Assembly (NCBI GenBank): GCA_030145015.1
Contig: JAQYWI010000016.1
Location: 1-48,656, forward strand
DNA from: Desulfobacterales bacterium
GTDB lineage: Bacteria > Desulfobacterota > Desulfobacteria > Desulfobacterales > JAHEIW01
Length of the DNA: 48,656 nt
Direction: 5' to 3'
A model generated the notes under the pieces. The model searched no databases, was not told the DNA's origin, and was given only the letters and a program-made list of their open reading frames with translations. Every line of letters begins with the position of its first letter. Position 1 is the first letter of the stretch. The translations under genes and the position numbers were made by a program. This document shows positions 34,601 to 43,416 of this stretch, piece by piece.

Positions 34601-37080
34601 CCATCGCCTTGAAAGGTGCGCGCGAGCACAATTTAAAAAATGTCGACCTGATCATTCCCCAGAACGAACTGGTGGTGCTGACCGGTGTTTCGGGATCCGG
34701 CAAATCCACATTGGCCTTCGACATTCTTTTTGCCGAAGGCCAGCGACGCTACCTCGAGAGTTTAGCCCCCTATGTTCGCCAGTACATGAAAATTTTAGAA
34801 CGCCCGGATGTGGATCAGGTCACCGGTTTGGCCCCGACAGTGGCCATCGAACAGCGCGTCAGTCATTCCAGCCGACGCTCGACCGTGGCCACCCTCACGG
34901 AAATTTATCATTTCCTCAGGCTTTTGTTCAGCAAGCTGGGCAGCCAGCATTGCACTGGATGCGGGCGCCGGCTGACCGCCCAAACCCGGGAGGCGATTGT
35001 CAAACAGATCGGTAAACGCTATTCAAAAAAACCGGCCACCGTATTGGCCACCAAGATTTTCGGGCGCAAAGGATTCCACAAAGAAGTGCTTTCCAGAGCA
35101 CGCAACAAAGGGTTTAAAAAGGCCCGCATCGATGGCAAAATCAGCACCCTTAAAGAAGGCATGGCCTTGAGCCGTTATCACGAGCACACCATCGAACTGG
35201 TCATCGGAAATCTTCCCTCAAAAAATCTTGATCAGCTGGTCACTAAAGCCCTGCAGGAAGGTGACGGCAGTCTCCTCATTTTGGATCGTCGCCGCAATGA
35301 AGAAGTCTTCAGCCTTTCCGGTGTCTGTCCGACCTGCGGCATCGGTCTGGAGCAGCTTGACCCGCGGCTGTTTTCCTTCAACAGCAAACAGGGCGCCTGC
35401 CCCAAGTGCGGTGGATTGGGTGCCCATGGCCACACCCGGGATGAAGAACCGACCACCTATACGCTATGCCGCAAGTGCGGGGGCAGTCGTCTGAAACCTC
35501 AGGCGCTGGCGGTGAAGGTCGGTGGTCATTCCATCTGGGACCTGGTGCAGAAACCGGCCCGGGATGTATTTGATCTAATCAAAAAATTGAACTTCAATGT
35601 GCACGCAAGGCCCATTGCCGAACCGGTCGTTGCCGAAATACTGAGCCGGCTGTCTTTGCTGAATCATCTGGGTTTGTCCTATCTGTCCCTGGCCCGCAGC
35701 GGTGATACGCTTTCCGGCGGAGAAGCCCAGCGGGTTCGACTGGCCGCCCAGCTGGGATCCAATCTCACCGGGGTTTGTTATATCCTGGATGAGCCCACCA
35801 TCGGTCTGCATGCCCGTGACAACCGCATTTTGATCGACGCACTCCAAACCTTGCGTAATCGCGGCAACAGCATTCTGGTCGTCGAGCATGACGAGGAAAC
35901 CATTCGCGCAGCGGATACGATTATCGACCTGGGGCCCGGTGCGGGTCAGGATGGTGGGCGGGTTGTCGCCAGCGGTGCGCTGTCCGACCTCAAAAAAATC
36001 GGCGCGTCGGTCACCGGGGCGCTGATAGACGGACACCCCAAAAAGATTTCGTCCCGTCTCAGACCCTGCGGCCATCAACCCGGGCTGACGGTTATCGGCG
36101 CAAGTACCCATAACCTGAAAAAGATCCGGGTGGATTTTCCCCTTGGCCGTCTGATTTGCGTAACCGGTGTTTCGGGCTCGGGAAAATCTTCCCTTTTAAA
36201 AGAAACGCTGTATAAAGGATTGCGCAACCGCTTGCTGCAAAAAAGATATCCGGCCGGCGCGTGTAAAGATATTAAAGGTTGGGATCGTCTACAGCGGGTG
36301 CTGGAAGTGGATCACAGCCCGATCGGCCGTACACCGCGATCGGTTCCGGCATCCTATGTCGGCTTTTTAGCGGATGTCCGTAAATTATTTTCGATGACCC
36401 CGGCCGCCCGGGCCCGCGGCTACAAACCCGGCCGTTTTTCATTCAATGTGGCCGAGGGCCGCTGCGAGGCCTGCAAAGGTCAGGGTCGCCCCAAGGTGGA
36501 GATGAGTTTTTTGCCGGATGTATACGTCCCCTGCGATGTTTGCCGGGGCCGACGCTATAACAAGGAAACCCGGGCAGTACAATATAAAGGCAAAAATATC
36601 GCCGATGTCCTCGAAATGACTTTTGCAGAGGCGGTTCGTTTTTTTGCGGCCATACCTTCGATCCGCCGCGCCGTGCAGTTTGTCTGTGATGTCGGCCTGG
36701 GATATCTGTGTCTGGGGCAGCCCAGCCCCACCCTGTCCGGTGGTGAAGCCCAGCGCATAAAACTGGCCAAGCAGCTGGTCAAATCATCGAACGGGCACAC
36801 CCTGTACATTTTAGACGAACCGACCACGGGTTTGCATCTGGCCGATATTCAGCGTTTGATCGGCGTACTGCAGGCCCTGGTCGATGAAGGCAACACCGTG
36901 GCGATCATCGAACATAACATGGAAATTATTAAGGAGGCCGATTATATTATCGATTTGGGTCCGGAAGGCGGTGATGGCGGTGGCCGTGTGGTGGCATCCG
37001 GATCTCCAAAAGAACTTTTAAATTATACCGCCACATCCCATACGGCCCGGTGTTTTAAAAAGTATTTGAAGGGAAAGTGA
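31630..37080 (+). CDS. uvrA: Tandem UvrA-UvrA fusion (double-length excinuclease subunit A)
   Basis: An 1816-residue protein equal to two complete UvrA chains. Four ABC ATPase P-loops of type GVSGSGKS have their Lys at residues 39, 620, 1025 and 1519, and four LSGGE signatures follow. Each half has the UvrA N-terminus (GAR-HNLKN), a CxxC...CxxC zinc module around LFSFNS, and the C-terminal zinc hairpin (RCE-CKG...CDVC or CPDC). The halves are joined by a linker of about 70 residues (about 920-995) encoded by hairpins. UvrA normally dimerises to scan DNA for damage, and the fusion would make that dimer covalent. Such double-length UvrA proteins are known in some bacteria but uncommon, and usually coexist with a normal UvrA. 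AGGAAATGAA precedes the ATG. Confidence 0.92.
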   Translation: MKNQMIRIKGARQHNLKNLDIEIPLNHITVVTGVSGSGKSSLAFDTLYAEGQRRYVETFSPYARQFMDRMDRPQVDKIEGIPPAIAIDRKDPVRTSRSTVGTMTEITDYVKLLYARLGQLHCKSCGRPVVPETPANIWNFIKKQPAGTQLIITFPYRLEAASHDEVRKILMQMGFDRLYLKGQIAHLDEWQPRKKETEIPVLADRVILRSKDRERILDSLELAYRFGGGRLDVWLPPHRHHAFSNQLACAACGIPYSTPLPNLFSFNSPLGACDTCRGFGRTIGIDLDLIIPDTSRTLEEGAIKPFGSVEDGRMEFDDLMGFCRGRKIPTRIPFKRLKKAHKNAIIEGTSTYYGISGFFRWLETRTYKMRVRVFLSRYRSYDICPDCNGARFKDETLLYRLAGRTIAQVYEGNVDQTIDFFNTLAVLPQDEASLLVLDEVRSRLAYLKNVGLGYLTLDRQSRTLSGGEVQRVALASALGSSLVNTLYVLDEPSIGLHPRDNHRLIRILKGLRNLSNTVVVVEHDPEIIRESDFLLDLGPRAGEKGGEVMYFGPTSRVNGSLTGQYLKGQRRIPLKKRRRRPQKDQWISIQDAAENNLKDIEVRIPLGLFVCLTGVSGSGKSTLAEEILYKAAKRALGDPKGRPGQHKNITGIDTIDDVVLVDQRSIGRTPRANALTYTKALGPIRQLLAATDAARAKRFGPGYFSFNVAGGRCETCKGEGFEKVEMQFLSDVYITCPDCNGKRFKAAVLDIDYKEKNIHAILDLTVNQALEFFQDQNQILAALQPLADVGLSYIRLGQPINTLSGGEAQRLKLSRHVKLNGKGADHKLFIFDEPTTGLHFDDIGKLLTALQRLVDSGNTVLVIEHNMDVVKTADWVIDLGPEGGDDGGRIVASGPPEKIAQNKLSHTGQFLKVYLEGKGRLKPKKAVTRGVAESTTTRSAGGLDFTAIGGKRQGREVPQIVENNAVEPGAKHPVWKTQSISGFSAPAQSGAIALKGAREHNLKNVDLIIPQNELVVLTGVSGSGKSTLAFDILFAEGQRRYLESLAPYVRQYMKILERPDVDQVTGLAPTVAIEQRVSHSSRRSTVATLTEIYHFLRLLFSKLGSQHCTGCGRRLTAQTREAIVKQIGKRYSKKPATVLATKIFGRKGFHKEVLSRARNKGFKKARIDGKISTLKEGMALSRYHEHTIELVIGNLPSKNLDQLVTKALQEGDGSLLILDRRRNEEVFSLSGVCPTCGIGLEQLDPRLFSFNSKQGACPKCGGLGAHGHTRDEEPTTYTLCRKCGGSRLKPQALAVKVGGHSIWDLVQKPARDVFDLIKKLNFNVHARPIAEPVVAEILSRLSLLNHLGLSYLSLARSGDTLSGGEAQRVRLAAQLGSNLTGVCYILDEPTIGLHARDNRILIDALQTLRNRGNSILVVEHDEETIRAADTIIDLGPGAGQDGGRVVASGALSDLKKIGASVTGALIDGHPKKISSRLRPCGHQPGLTVIGASTHNLKKIRVDFPLGRLICVTGVSGSGKSSLLKETLYKGLRNRLLQKRYPAGACKDIKGWDRLQRVLEVDHSPIGRTPRSVPASYVGFLADVRKLFSMTPAARARGYKPGRFSFNVAEGRCEACKGQGRPKVEMSFLPDVYVPCDVCRGRRYNKETRAVQYKGKNIADVLEMTFAEAVRFFAAIPSIRRAVQFVCDVGLGYLCLGQPSPTLSGGEAQRIKLAKQLVKSSNGHTLYILDEPTTGLHLADIQRLIGVLQALVDEGNTVAIIEHNMEIIKEADYIIDLGPEGGDGGGRVVASGSPKELLNYTATSHTARCFKKYLKGK
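34407..34551 (+). repeat. Array of six consecutive hairpins within uvrA
   Basis: Six inverted repeats follow each other in 145 bp. GGTCACCC-gcg-GGGTGGCC is at 34407-34425 with one G-T pair. CCACCCGC-tca-GCGGGTGG is at 34436-34454. TTTTACCGCC-ata-GGCGGTAAAA is at 34461-34483. GGGGCGC-gaa-GTGCCCC is at 34488-34504 with one G-T pair. CGTTG-aaaa-CAACG is at 34509-34522. AACCGGGTGC-gaa-GCACCCGGTT is at 34529-34551. Five have 3-nt loops. The reading frame stays open through all of them and encodes the linker between the two UvrA halves. Confidence 0.85.
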
Positions 37081-37231
37081 TTTTGAGAAGACATTAACCG
37101 CGGACAAAAATTGTAAAACATACATTACCCTGATATACTTTTAAATATAATTATAAGTGGAAAATGCCTAAAGTGAACTAAAGTGCCTAAAGTTTAAAAT
37201 TTAAGGGTTTACTTCTGAAGAGGAGCCAATT

Positions 37232-39646
37232 ATGCCGCAGAAGTTCGAGTTGAAAATCTCGGATTTAAGACTGATTTGTGACCCGAAGATCTTCAAATTT
37301 AAAAACACGTCTGAAGTCAAGCCATTGGATACCGTTATCGGGCAGGAGCGCGCCGTTGAAGCCATTGATTTTGGCCTCAACATGAATGACCCCGGTTACA
37401 ATATATTTGTTACCGGTTTGGCCGGTACGGGCAAGTCTACCATTGTCAGAGATCTGGTGACCAAACATGCCAAAACATTATCCACGCCCAACGAATGGTG
37501 CCTGGTGAATAACTTCAAGGATGAATTCCGTCCCAAAGCCATTGCAGTTCCCCCCAAAAATGCGATTCGATTCAGCAAAAAAATGAAACGGGCCATCGAA
37601 AGTTTAAAAAAAGACCTGCCTGAAGTATATGAAAACGAAACCTATTTAAAAAAATTATCCCAAATTAAGAATAAGTTTGCCGACAGGCAGCAGCATCTTT
37701 ATGAGCATCTCGAAATCTTTGCCGCCGGAAAAAATCTGCAAATCGAACAAACCGAAGAAGAGTTTCAAACGATTCCGATCGTTGACGGCCAACCGATTAC
37801 ACCGGAAGATTTTAATACGTTGCCCGGAAAGGTAAAATCAGAAATCGAGGAAAATCTGCGCTCAATTCAATCTGAAATTGAATCAACCGCCATGGAAATG
37901 GATAAAAGCAACCTGTCTCTGCATGCCGATATCGAAAAGCTGATGGATGAGTATGCTTTGTCGGTGGTAAAGAAACGATTAGATCCGATAAGAAAAGAAT
38001 TCAAAGCCAGCGAAGCTATTGTTGAACACCTCAATGCCGTTCAGGAACATATCGTCGAAAATTTCAATCTGTTTATTCCATCGGATAAAAACGAACCGCA
38101 ACCGCAAGGCCAGGCACCTCAGAACGCAGCAGCTTCATTTCAGCAATATAAAGTAAACGTACTGGTCGATCAGGAGTCAGCCAGAGGTGCACCGGTTATT
38201 TTTGAAAGCAATCCGACTTATTATAATGTCTTCGGCCGCATCGAGAAGCGTGCTTTTATGGGAACCGTCAACACGGACTTTACCATGGTGCAGGCCGGCT
38301 CCCTTCTAAACGCCAACGGCGGTTTCCTCATCATGGAAATCGATGCCGTTATTATGAACCCCTATGTATGGGAAGCCCTCAAAAGAACGTTGCGAACCAA
38401 ATGTCTTCAAATCGAGGATATTCCCGAGGAAACCGGATTCGCCATGACCTCGCTCAAGCCGGAACCGATTCCGTTGGATGTCAAAGTGATATTGCTGGGC
38501 AGCTATGAGGCCTTTGAAATTATCCAGAACGAGGATCCTAGATTTAATAAAATCTTTAAAGTCCGGGCCGATTTTGACTCTGAAGTTGATAGAACCCGTG
38601 GCACCATTCAGCAGTATGCCCGTTTCATCGCCCGGGTCTGCAATGAAGAAGGTCTGCTGCCATTTACGGCCAAAGCCGCCGCGGCCATCGTGGAATACGG
38701 CGAAAAATATGTTTCCAACAAAAATAAACTTTCCATTCGCTTTGGACCCCTGCTGGGCGTTCTGAAAGAATCGGACTATTGGGCCCGTAAGAATAACGCC
38801 CGGCAGGTAACAGATAGATTTGTCTTTAAGGCCTTCAACGAATATCGATTCCGCTATAACCTGTATGAACAAAAAATGCATGAATCGTATTTAGATGACA
38901 CGATTATGATCGATGTCCGCGGCGAGGTGATCGGACAGGTTAACGCCCTGGCCGTTTATCAGGTCGGCGAATTCTCATTTGGCCGTCCGGCACGAATTAC
39001 GGCCGAAACCTATCTGGGGAAACAGGGTGTCGTCAATATCGAACGCGAAGCTGATTTAAGCGGCAGCACGCATGACAAAGGCGTGCTAATTCTAACCGGC
39101 TATCTGGGAAGAACTTTTGCCCAGCACTACCCCCTGAGTTTATCGATCAGCATTACCTTCGAGCAAAGCTATTACGGCGTCGACGGTGATAGCGCATCGT
39201 CCACCGAACTGTATGCCATTATCTCCAGTCTTTCGGATATTCCCATCAAACAGGGGATTGCGGTCACCGGATCCGTAAATCAAAAAGGCCAAATCCAGGC
39301 CATCGGCGATGCCAACCAAAAAATTGAAGGGTTCTTTGCCGTCTGCAAAGAAAAGGGCCTGACCGGCAATCAGGGAGTTATGATTCCGCGTGCCAACAAA
39401 CAGAATCTGATGCTAAAAAATGAAGTGCTCGAAGCCGTCAAACAAAACAAATTCCATATCTACCAGGTCGCCACGGTTGCAGAAGGCATCGAGATTCTGA
39501 CAGGCGTTCCGGCCGGCAAACCCAATAAAAAGGGGAAATATCCCGAGGGATCCGTCTACGGTGCGGTTCAGAGAAAATTAAAACAATACTTCGAGCGCTC
39601 ATATAAAATCAAAAAAGCATTAGGAGGCGAAGAAGTAGAAGAATAG
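37232..39646 (+). CDS. Lon-family ATP-dependent protease (LonB/YcbZ type)
   Basis: An 804-residue AAA+ protease of the COG1067 LonB/YcbZ group. The N-terminal region has the VIGQERAVEAIDFGL segment and Walker A GLAGTGKST at 62-70. A long helical insertion (about 100-270) separates it from the rest of the ATPase domain, which includes GGFLIMEIDAVI near residue 368 as the Walker B region. The C-terminal Lon protease domain has the catalytic dyad Ser654 (in DGDSASS) and Lys697 (in GDANQK). There is no N-terminal Lon substrate domain and no transmembrane segment. A GAGGAG site precedes the ATG. It degrades unfolded or specific cytosolic proteins, but its targets cannot be inferred from the neighbours. 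Confidence 0.92.
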   Translation: MPQKFELKISDLRLICDPKIFKFKNTSEVKPLDTVIGQERAVEAIDFGLNMNDPGYNIFVTGLAGTGKSTIVRDLVTKHAKTLSTPNEWCLVNNFKDEFRPKAIAVPPKNAIRFSKKMKRAIESLKKDLPEVYENETYLKKLSQIKNKFADRQQHLYEHLEIFAAGKNLQIEQTEEEFQTIPIVDGQPITPEDFNTLPGKVKSEIEENLRSIQSEIESTAMEMDKSNLSLHADIEKLMDEYALSVVKKRLDPIRKEFKASEAIVEHLNAVQEHIVENFNLFIPSDKNEPQPQGQAPQNAAASFQQYKVNVLVDQESARGAPVIFESNPTYYNVFGRIEKRAFMGTVNTDFTMVQAGSLLNANGGFLIMEIDAVIMNPYVWEALKRTLRTKCLQIEDIPEETGFAMTSLKPEPIPLDVKVILLGSYEAFEIIQNEDPRFNKIFKVRADFDSEVDRTRGTIQQYARFIARVCNEEGLLPFTAKAAAAIVEYGEKYVSNKNKLSIRFGPLLGVLKESDYWARKNNARQVTDRFVFKAFNEYRFRYNLYEQKMHESYLDDTIMIDVRGEVIGQVNALAVYQVGEFSFGRPARITAETYLGKQGVVNIEREADLSGSTHDKGVLILTGYLGRTFAQHYPLSLSISITFEQSYYGVDGDSASSTELYAIISSLSDIPIKQGIAVTGSVNQKGQIQAIGDANQKIEGFFAVCKEKGLTGNQGVMIPRANKQNLMLKNEVLEAVKQNKFHIYQVATVAEGIEILTGVPAGKPNKKGKYPEGSVYGAVQRKLKQYFERSYKIKKALGGEEVEE

Positions 39647-39853
39647 ACACACGTTATCATTAATCAAACGAGCAACACCCTGCCGTTACGAATCAACTAT
39701 TTCTGAGAAGTGCGGATTTCATGCTGGATGTCCGCCATTTTATTATACTCATCACATTATGTAAGCAAGCACCGAAGACTCAATTACTGACCCACTAAAA
39801 ATCTTGCGATATTCCTTTCGTATCTGTAAAATTGCCAAAATGCATGTATTCTC

Positions 39854-39963
39854 AGAGACTGTCGAAAAACCCTAAGTCTGCAAATTTACTGCTTGTAAGT
39901 TATTGATTTTATTACATACGAAATTACTAAAATCGCCATTTTTGGACTTTTTCGACAGTCTCT
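39854..39963. mobile_element. MITE-like element with perfect 16-bp terminal inverted repeats
   Basis: AGAGACTGTCGAAAAA at 39854-39869 is repeated exactly in inverse orientation as TTTTTCGACAGTCTCT at 39948-39963. The 110-bp unit has an AT-rich core and no coding capacity for a transposase. That is the shape of a miniature inverted-repeat transposable element. Only one copy is visible in this window, and I could not identify flanking target-site duplications with confidence. Confidence 0.65.
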
Positions 39964-40239
39964 CAATGTATCTGTAGCTGAGTGATATTTGGAATTTTTG
40001 GCAAGAAAACCTCAAATTTTGAAAAATGTCAGATTTGCCCACAAAATTCCAAATCCTGTTTCCATCTGAAATAAAATTTGACTCGTTATAATACGATGTG
40101 GTATTCATTTGGCCGTTCTATATTTCTTTCTCCACCTGACCAAAAGCGACACTTCATCTGCCCAAACGAACCTGTCCTCTCATCTGATTTCGTCTTGTTT
40201 CGGTTCCCACATTTTTAAAATTTACTTTTTTTAAAACTT

Positions 40240-40403
40240 GGATGGAGGGTAATATGATTTGAAAGCCTAAATTCTACTCGGTAATAAACCGGTCAACAAA
40301 TTAACTGTTCTTGAAGAAAGGAGGGTGCGACCAAGGCCCGGAGTGGCCACCCCTTTGGAGGTAACCGTATATTGGAGTCTCGGTGGGCGCGACTGAAACG
40401 GGA
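40240..40403 (+). ncRNA. GGA-rich possible CsrA-binding RNA or leader (tentative)
   Basis: Seven GGA triplets occur at 40240, 40244, 40320, 40340, 40357, 40374 and 40401, five of them at 17-27-base spacing. Two lie in hairpin loops: GGCC-cGGAgt-GGCC at about 40335-40348, and ACCG-tatattGGAgtct-CGGT downstream. Repeated GGA in loops is the hallmark of CsrB/RsmZ-type RNAs that titrate CsrA. No terminator is evident and the region could equally be a degraded gene. It lies 120 bp upstream of the DUF1566 lipoprotein gene. Confidence 0.2.
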
Positions 40404-40522
40404 GGCGTTATTACGATTCCATCTCCAACTTATCAGAAGGTTTTTAATGCCATGAATAAGAATGGTGTTCTTCTGAATATGCTATCGTCACTTTATTCGG
40501 CATTAAAGTAAAAGGTGAAATC

Positions 40523-41761
40523 ATGAAAAATTCAATAATCTTATTGCTAGCCGTTTTTATTTTAAGCTGTGCCACAGCGCCACAAATTTCAGATGATGGA
40601 TTTATATCCAGCCAACCTAATTTTCAAGTCCAATTCAACAAACCAATTGTAAAAAAATCTGTAGATTCTCGGAGAATCAAGGATGGCAATATAAAGGCTT
40701 ATTTATTTTCGGTCAATAATACGGAAGCTATTTTGATTCAGAATCTAACCTTTTTCCGAAGCCCAGGCACGGTCGACTATTATGGCGCCGAACAGGTTTT
40801 AACAAGAATGGGACGTATGATTTTGGATCCTGTAGTCATTGATGGCCGTCAGTGGATAAAATTCGTTGATGTTTTCAATAACAAGGCTCTGTTTACAGGC
40901 TATTTTAGATTTATGGATCAATCATATATCAGCGTGGGTAGAATTTGCAATGCAAGCGCATTTGCAGAGGAAATCGGATCGTTCCGAGAAGGTGCGTCAT
41001 TAAATTATGGACAAGGGAAATTATGGGATGAAGCCTTTGCTCATACGGATCAATTATTTTCACTTGGGATCGTAGCACCAGCGGAGTCGCAGAGTGAAAA
41101 GCCGCTATCGACTAAAGAAATTAAAACTACACCAGAGAAAACCAAAACAGAGGCTGAGAGACCACCTCTGGGAAAAGATAAGCCAAAAATAGCCTCTATA
41201 CCAAAAGATGTATCTGATGCTGGGGTCGCGTTACGGAAAGAGCCGATGAAAATTACTAATGAGATAAAAATAATAAAAATGCTGGTGAAATACGACTTTT
41301 TTGACATCTCGAAGAACCCTCTCGGCTCTTTTGTGAATGACCTAGTTGATAACAACGATGGCACCGTAACGGATAAAGCAACAGGATTAATGTGGCAGAA
41401 AAGTGGTTCTTCAACGCAATTAATTAACTGGCATGCAAAAGTTCATATAGAACGGTTGAACCAGGAGCGATTTGCAGGGCATTCAGACTGGCGAATGCCC
41501 ACTGTAGATGAATTAGCATCCCTTTTAGCGAAAAGAAGAACAAATGGTGTTCACATAGCGCCAGTATTTGATTATAAACAGACCCGGTGTTGGACTATTG
41601 ATACAGGTGACTCACCCGCCTCACACCTTATTGGAGGTTGGATTATTGATTTTCAAAATGGAGAAGTTAGTCAAGCCTCTTGGCGGAGTAAAGCGGTACT
41701 TGCTTCTAATTATAGTAAAAACCACCAGAATTACGTAAAAGCAGTTCGTTCGGTTAAATAG
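40523..41761 (+). CDS. DUF1566 domain lipoprotein
   Basis: A 412-residue lipoprotein. The leader ends at FILSC, with lipidated Cys at residue 16. Residues 30-170 form a beta-rich domain I do not recognise, and residues 185-240 a Lys/Glu/Pro-rich linker. The C-terminal ~140 residues are a DUF1566 (Lcl-type) domain: VDNNDGTVTDKATGLMWQKSG, then HSDWRMPTVDELASLL, and a C-terminal VRSVK. DUF1566 domains occur on surface or secreted proteins and may bind ligands, but the function is uncertain. AAGGTG precedes the ATG. The gene is AT-rich compared with its neighbours, and it stands alone. Confidence 0.88.
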   Translation: MKNSIILLLAVFILSCATAPQISDDGFISSQPNFQVQFNKPIVKKSVDSRRIKDGNIKAYLFSVNNTEAILIQNLTFFRSPGTVDYYGAEQVLTRMGRMILDPVVIDGRQWIKFVDVFNNKALFTGYFRFMDQSYISVGRICNASAFAEEIGSFREGASLNYGQGKLWDEAFAHTDQLFSLGIVAPAESQSEKPLSTKEIKTTPEKTKTEAERPPLGKDKPKIASIPKDVSDAGVALRKEPMKITNEIKIIKMLVKYDFFDISKNPLGSFVNDLVDNNDGTVTDKATGLMWQKSGSSTQLINWHAKVHIERLNQERFAGHSDWRMPTVDELASLLAKRRTNGVHIAPVFDYKQTRCWTIDTGDSPASHLIGGWIIDFQNGEVSQASWRSKAVLASNYSKNHQNYVKAVRSVK

Positions 41762-42514
41762 TATACTCCATAAAATTTTGTAAACCCCATTCTTTAACAC
41801 CGAATAAAATATCGATATTTGTGGTTTCTCTTATTGCCTTAAAACTGTATGTACCTGCAATAGAAAACAGCTTTCTTTGCAGCTTCGAAACCTGTGATTA
41901 CTCCAACAAATCAGTACTTTTGAAACCCTTAAAAACCTGAGATATCTATTTCATATCCCAACGTCCCCCACCCTTTTAAATATCCAAACAAAATTGGCGA
42001 CTATTTTTTAACTAATTCCCTAAATGGATACTTTTGAAATTTTCTGATTTTTTAAGCCGGGCAACTAATTGCTTCAATGCGTGTCAGGGTTCAACTTTGG
42101 CTTTTAAAATAGCAACCAATTATGAAGAAAAAATGTTGGGATTTTTGAAGGTCTAACACCCATCGAAAAATTCTGCTTTTTGACTCATTTTCCTGCTTGA
42201 CTTTCATTTGGTTGATAAACATTTTGTATCAAAGTTCTGCTGATTGGCAACGATCTGTTGCAAAGTAGAATTATTATCCACCATTAAAAAGTTCTTTCGG
42301 CTATTCTTCGCTTTTAATAGCGCTTTCCATAATAATGTTCCGAAATACGGAATTGCGGCATAAATGGTTGTACGGTTGTAGAAAAAACGTTTGAATACCG
42401 GAACGTTTTTTTGACAACCACTATAAGGCGAATTTTCCTTCGCTTAATTTGCCGGGGCGGTGAGTAAATTTATGCCAGCTTCAAATCCTAAGGGATAAAA
42501 AAGGAGGGATTTAT
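41762..42514. other. AT-rich intergenic region between lipoprotein and hydrolase genes
   Basis: About 750 bp without a supported gene on either strand. The only structure I see is the second copy of the palindromic dispersed repeat at 42321-42429. The promoter of the hydrolase-Hsp33 unit should be near the end of it, but I could not place one confidently. Confidence 0.55.
42321..42429 (-). repeat. Palindromic dispersed repeat, copy 2 (inverted)
   Basis: This is the inverted copy of the element at 122-223. Read on the minus strand it starts GCCTTATAGTGGTTGTC and ends with the same TTCCG-tattt-CGGAA hairpin and CATTATTATG. It differs by a short duplication (GTACAACC) next to the right arm and a few substitutions, so its main palindrome is slightly imperfect. 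It lies ahead of a plus-strand gene, not between convergent genes. Confidence 0.8.
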
Positions 42515-43408
42515 ATGTCTTTGAAGAAATTGTTTATCATTATTAGTTGTCTTGTTGCCACCAGCGCATTTGCGCAACAGGATTTTAGCAAGGTGCAAAT
42601 TAAAACAATCCCGGTAGCAAAAGGAGTTTACATGCTGGTCGGGAGCGGCGGAAATATCGGGCTGTCTGTTGGTCAGGACGGCGCTTTTTTAATCGACGAT
42701 CAATATGCGCCCTTAACCGATAAAATCCTGAAAGCCATTTCCGCAGTTACGGATAAGCCGGTTCGTTTTTTAGTAAATACCCATTGGCATTATGACCACA
42801 CCGGCGGCAACGAAAACATTGGAAAAGGCGGTACCATTATTGTTGCGCACGATAATGTCCGTAAACGATTGGCCAAAGGGCAATTTATGAAGGTGTTTAA
42901 TGCCAACATTCCGCCTTCCCCGCCAAATGCGCTGCCCGTCATTACTTTTGCTGACAGTGTCACCTTCCATTGGAACGATGAGACCCTGGAAGTATTGCAT
43001 CCCAGACCGGCACACACCGATGGCGATGCGGTGATCTATTTTAAAAGTACCAACGTCGTGCATGTCGGTGATTTGTTCTTTAATGGCATCTATCCTTTTA
43101 TTGATGGAGAGAGCGGGGGCTCCATGGAAGGGGTGATTGCCGGTGCGGAGGAAGTGCTGGACCGTATCGATGACAATACTAAAGTTATTCCGGGCCACGG
43201 CCCGCTGGGCAACAAGACCGACCTTAAGGCCTACCGGGACATGCTCGCCACAGTTCATGAGAGAATGACAAAACTGATTAAAGCGGGAAAAAATATTGAT
43301 GAAATCGTGGCGGCCAAACCCACGGCAGACTATGATGCAAAATGGGGCGCCGGTTTTTTAAAGCCGGACCAGTGGGTTCAAATTGTTTACTCGGTAATGC
43401 AAAAATAG
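42515..43408 (+). CDS. Exported metallo-beta-lactamase-fold hydrolase
   Basis: A 297-residue MBL-fold protein with a signal peptide, probably cleaved after AFA at residue 20, so it acts in the periplasm. The metal motif HWHYDH is at 90-95. Downstream ligands are in ARPAHTDGDA-like and HVGDLFF segments, and the final PGHGPLG completes the set. It resembles the QuinoproteinSoxH/PqqE-linked and subclass B-like periplasmic hydrolases, but no substrate can be assigned. AAAGGAGGG precedes the ATG. It ends eight bases before the hslO start, so the two are co-transcribed. Confidence 0.88.
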   Translation: MSLKKLFIIISCLVATSAFAQQDFSKVQIKTIPVAKGVYMLVGSGGNIGLSVGQDGAFLIDDQYAPLTDKILKAISAVTDKPVRFLVNTHWHYDHTGGNENIGKGGTIIVAHDNVRKRLAKGQFMKVFNANIPPSPPNALPVITFADSVTFHWNDETLEVLHPRPAHTDGDAVIYFKSTNVVHVGDLFFNGIYPFIDGESGGSMEGVIAGAEEVLDRIDDNTKVIPGHGPLGNKTDLKAYRDMLATVHERMTKLIKAGKNIDEIVAAKPTADYDAKWGAGFLKPDQWVQIVYSVMQK

Positions 43409-43416
43409 GTAGTACA

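Larger units (their letters stand above)
39647..40522. other. AT-rich intergenic region after the Lon-family gene
   Basis: About 875 bp without a supported gene. It holds the MITE-like inverted-repeat element at 39854-39963 and a GGA-rich stretch at 40240-40403. A possible small ORF (GTG at 40383, stop at 40509-40511, 42 residues, GGAG five bases upstream) lies in the last part. It could be a real peptide or a gene remnant. The rest is AT-rich and I see no tRNA or further repeat. Confidence 0.5.

Noticed and set aside
39872..40108. 78-residue minus-strand frame
   Set aside because: It covers the MITE-like element and AT-rich flank, has no good ribosome binding site and no protein-like features.
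40320..40410. Riboswitch (c-di-GMP, cobalamin, TPP or glycine class)
   Set aside because: The hairpins are there, but I do not see the conserved core sequences of any of these classes.
40452..40511. 19-residue frame starting at the ATG at 40452
   Set aside because: It has no ribosome binding site of its own and is the end of the longer possible frame from the GTG at 40383.
43342..43416. Upstream extension of the Hsp33 frame
   Set aside because: It overlaps the hydrolase gene and encodes residues unlike an Hsp33 N-terminus. The GTG at 43417 has a ribosome binding site and gives a normal length.
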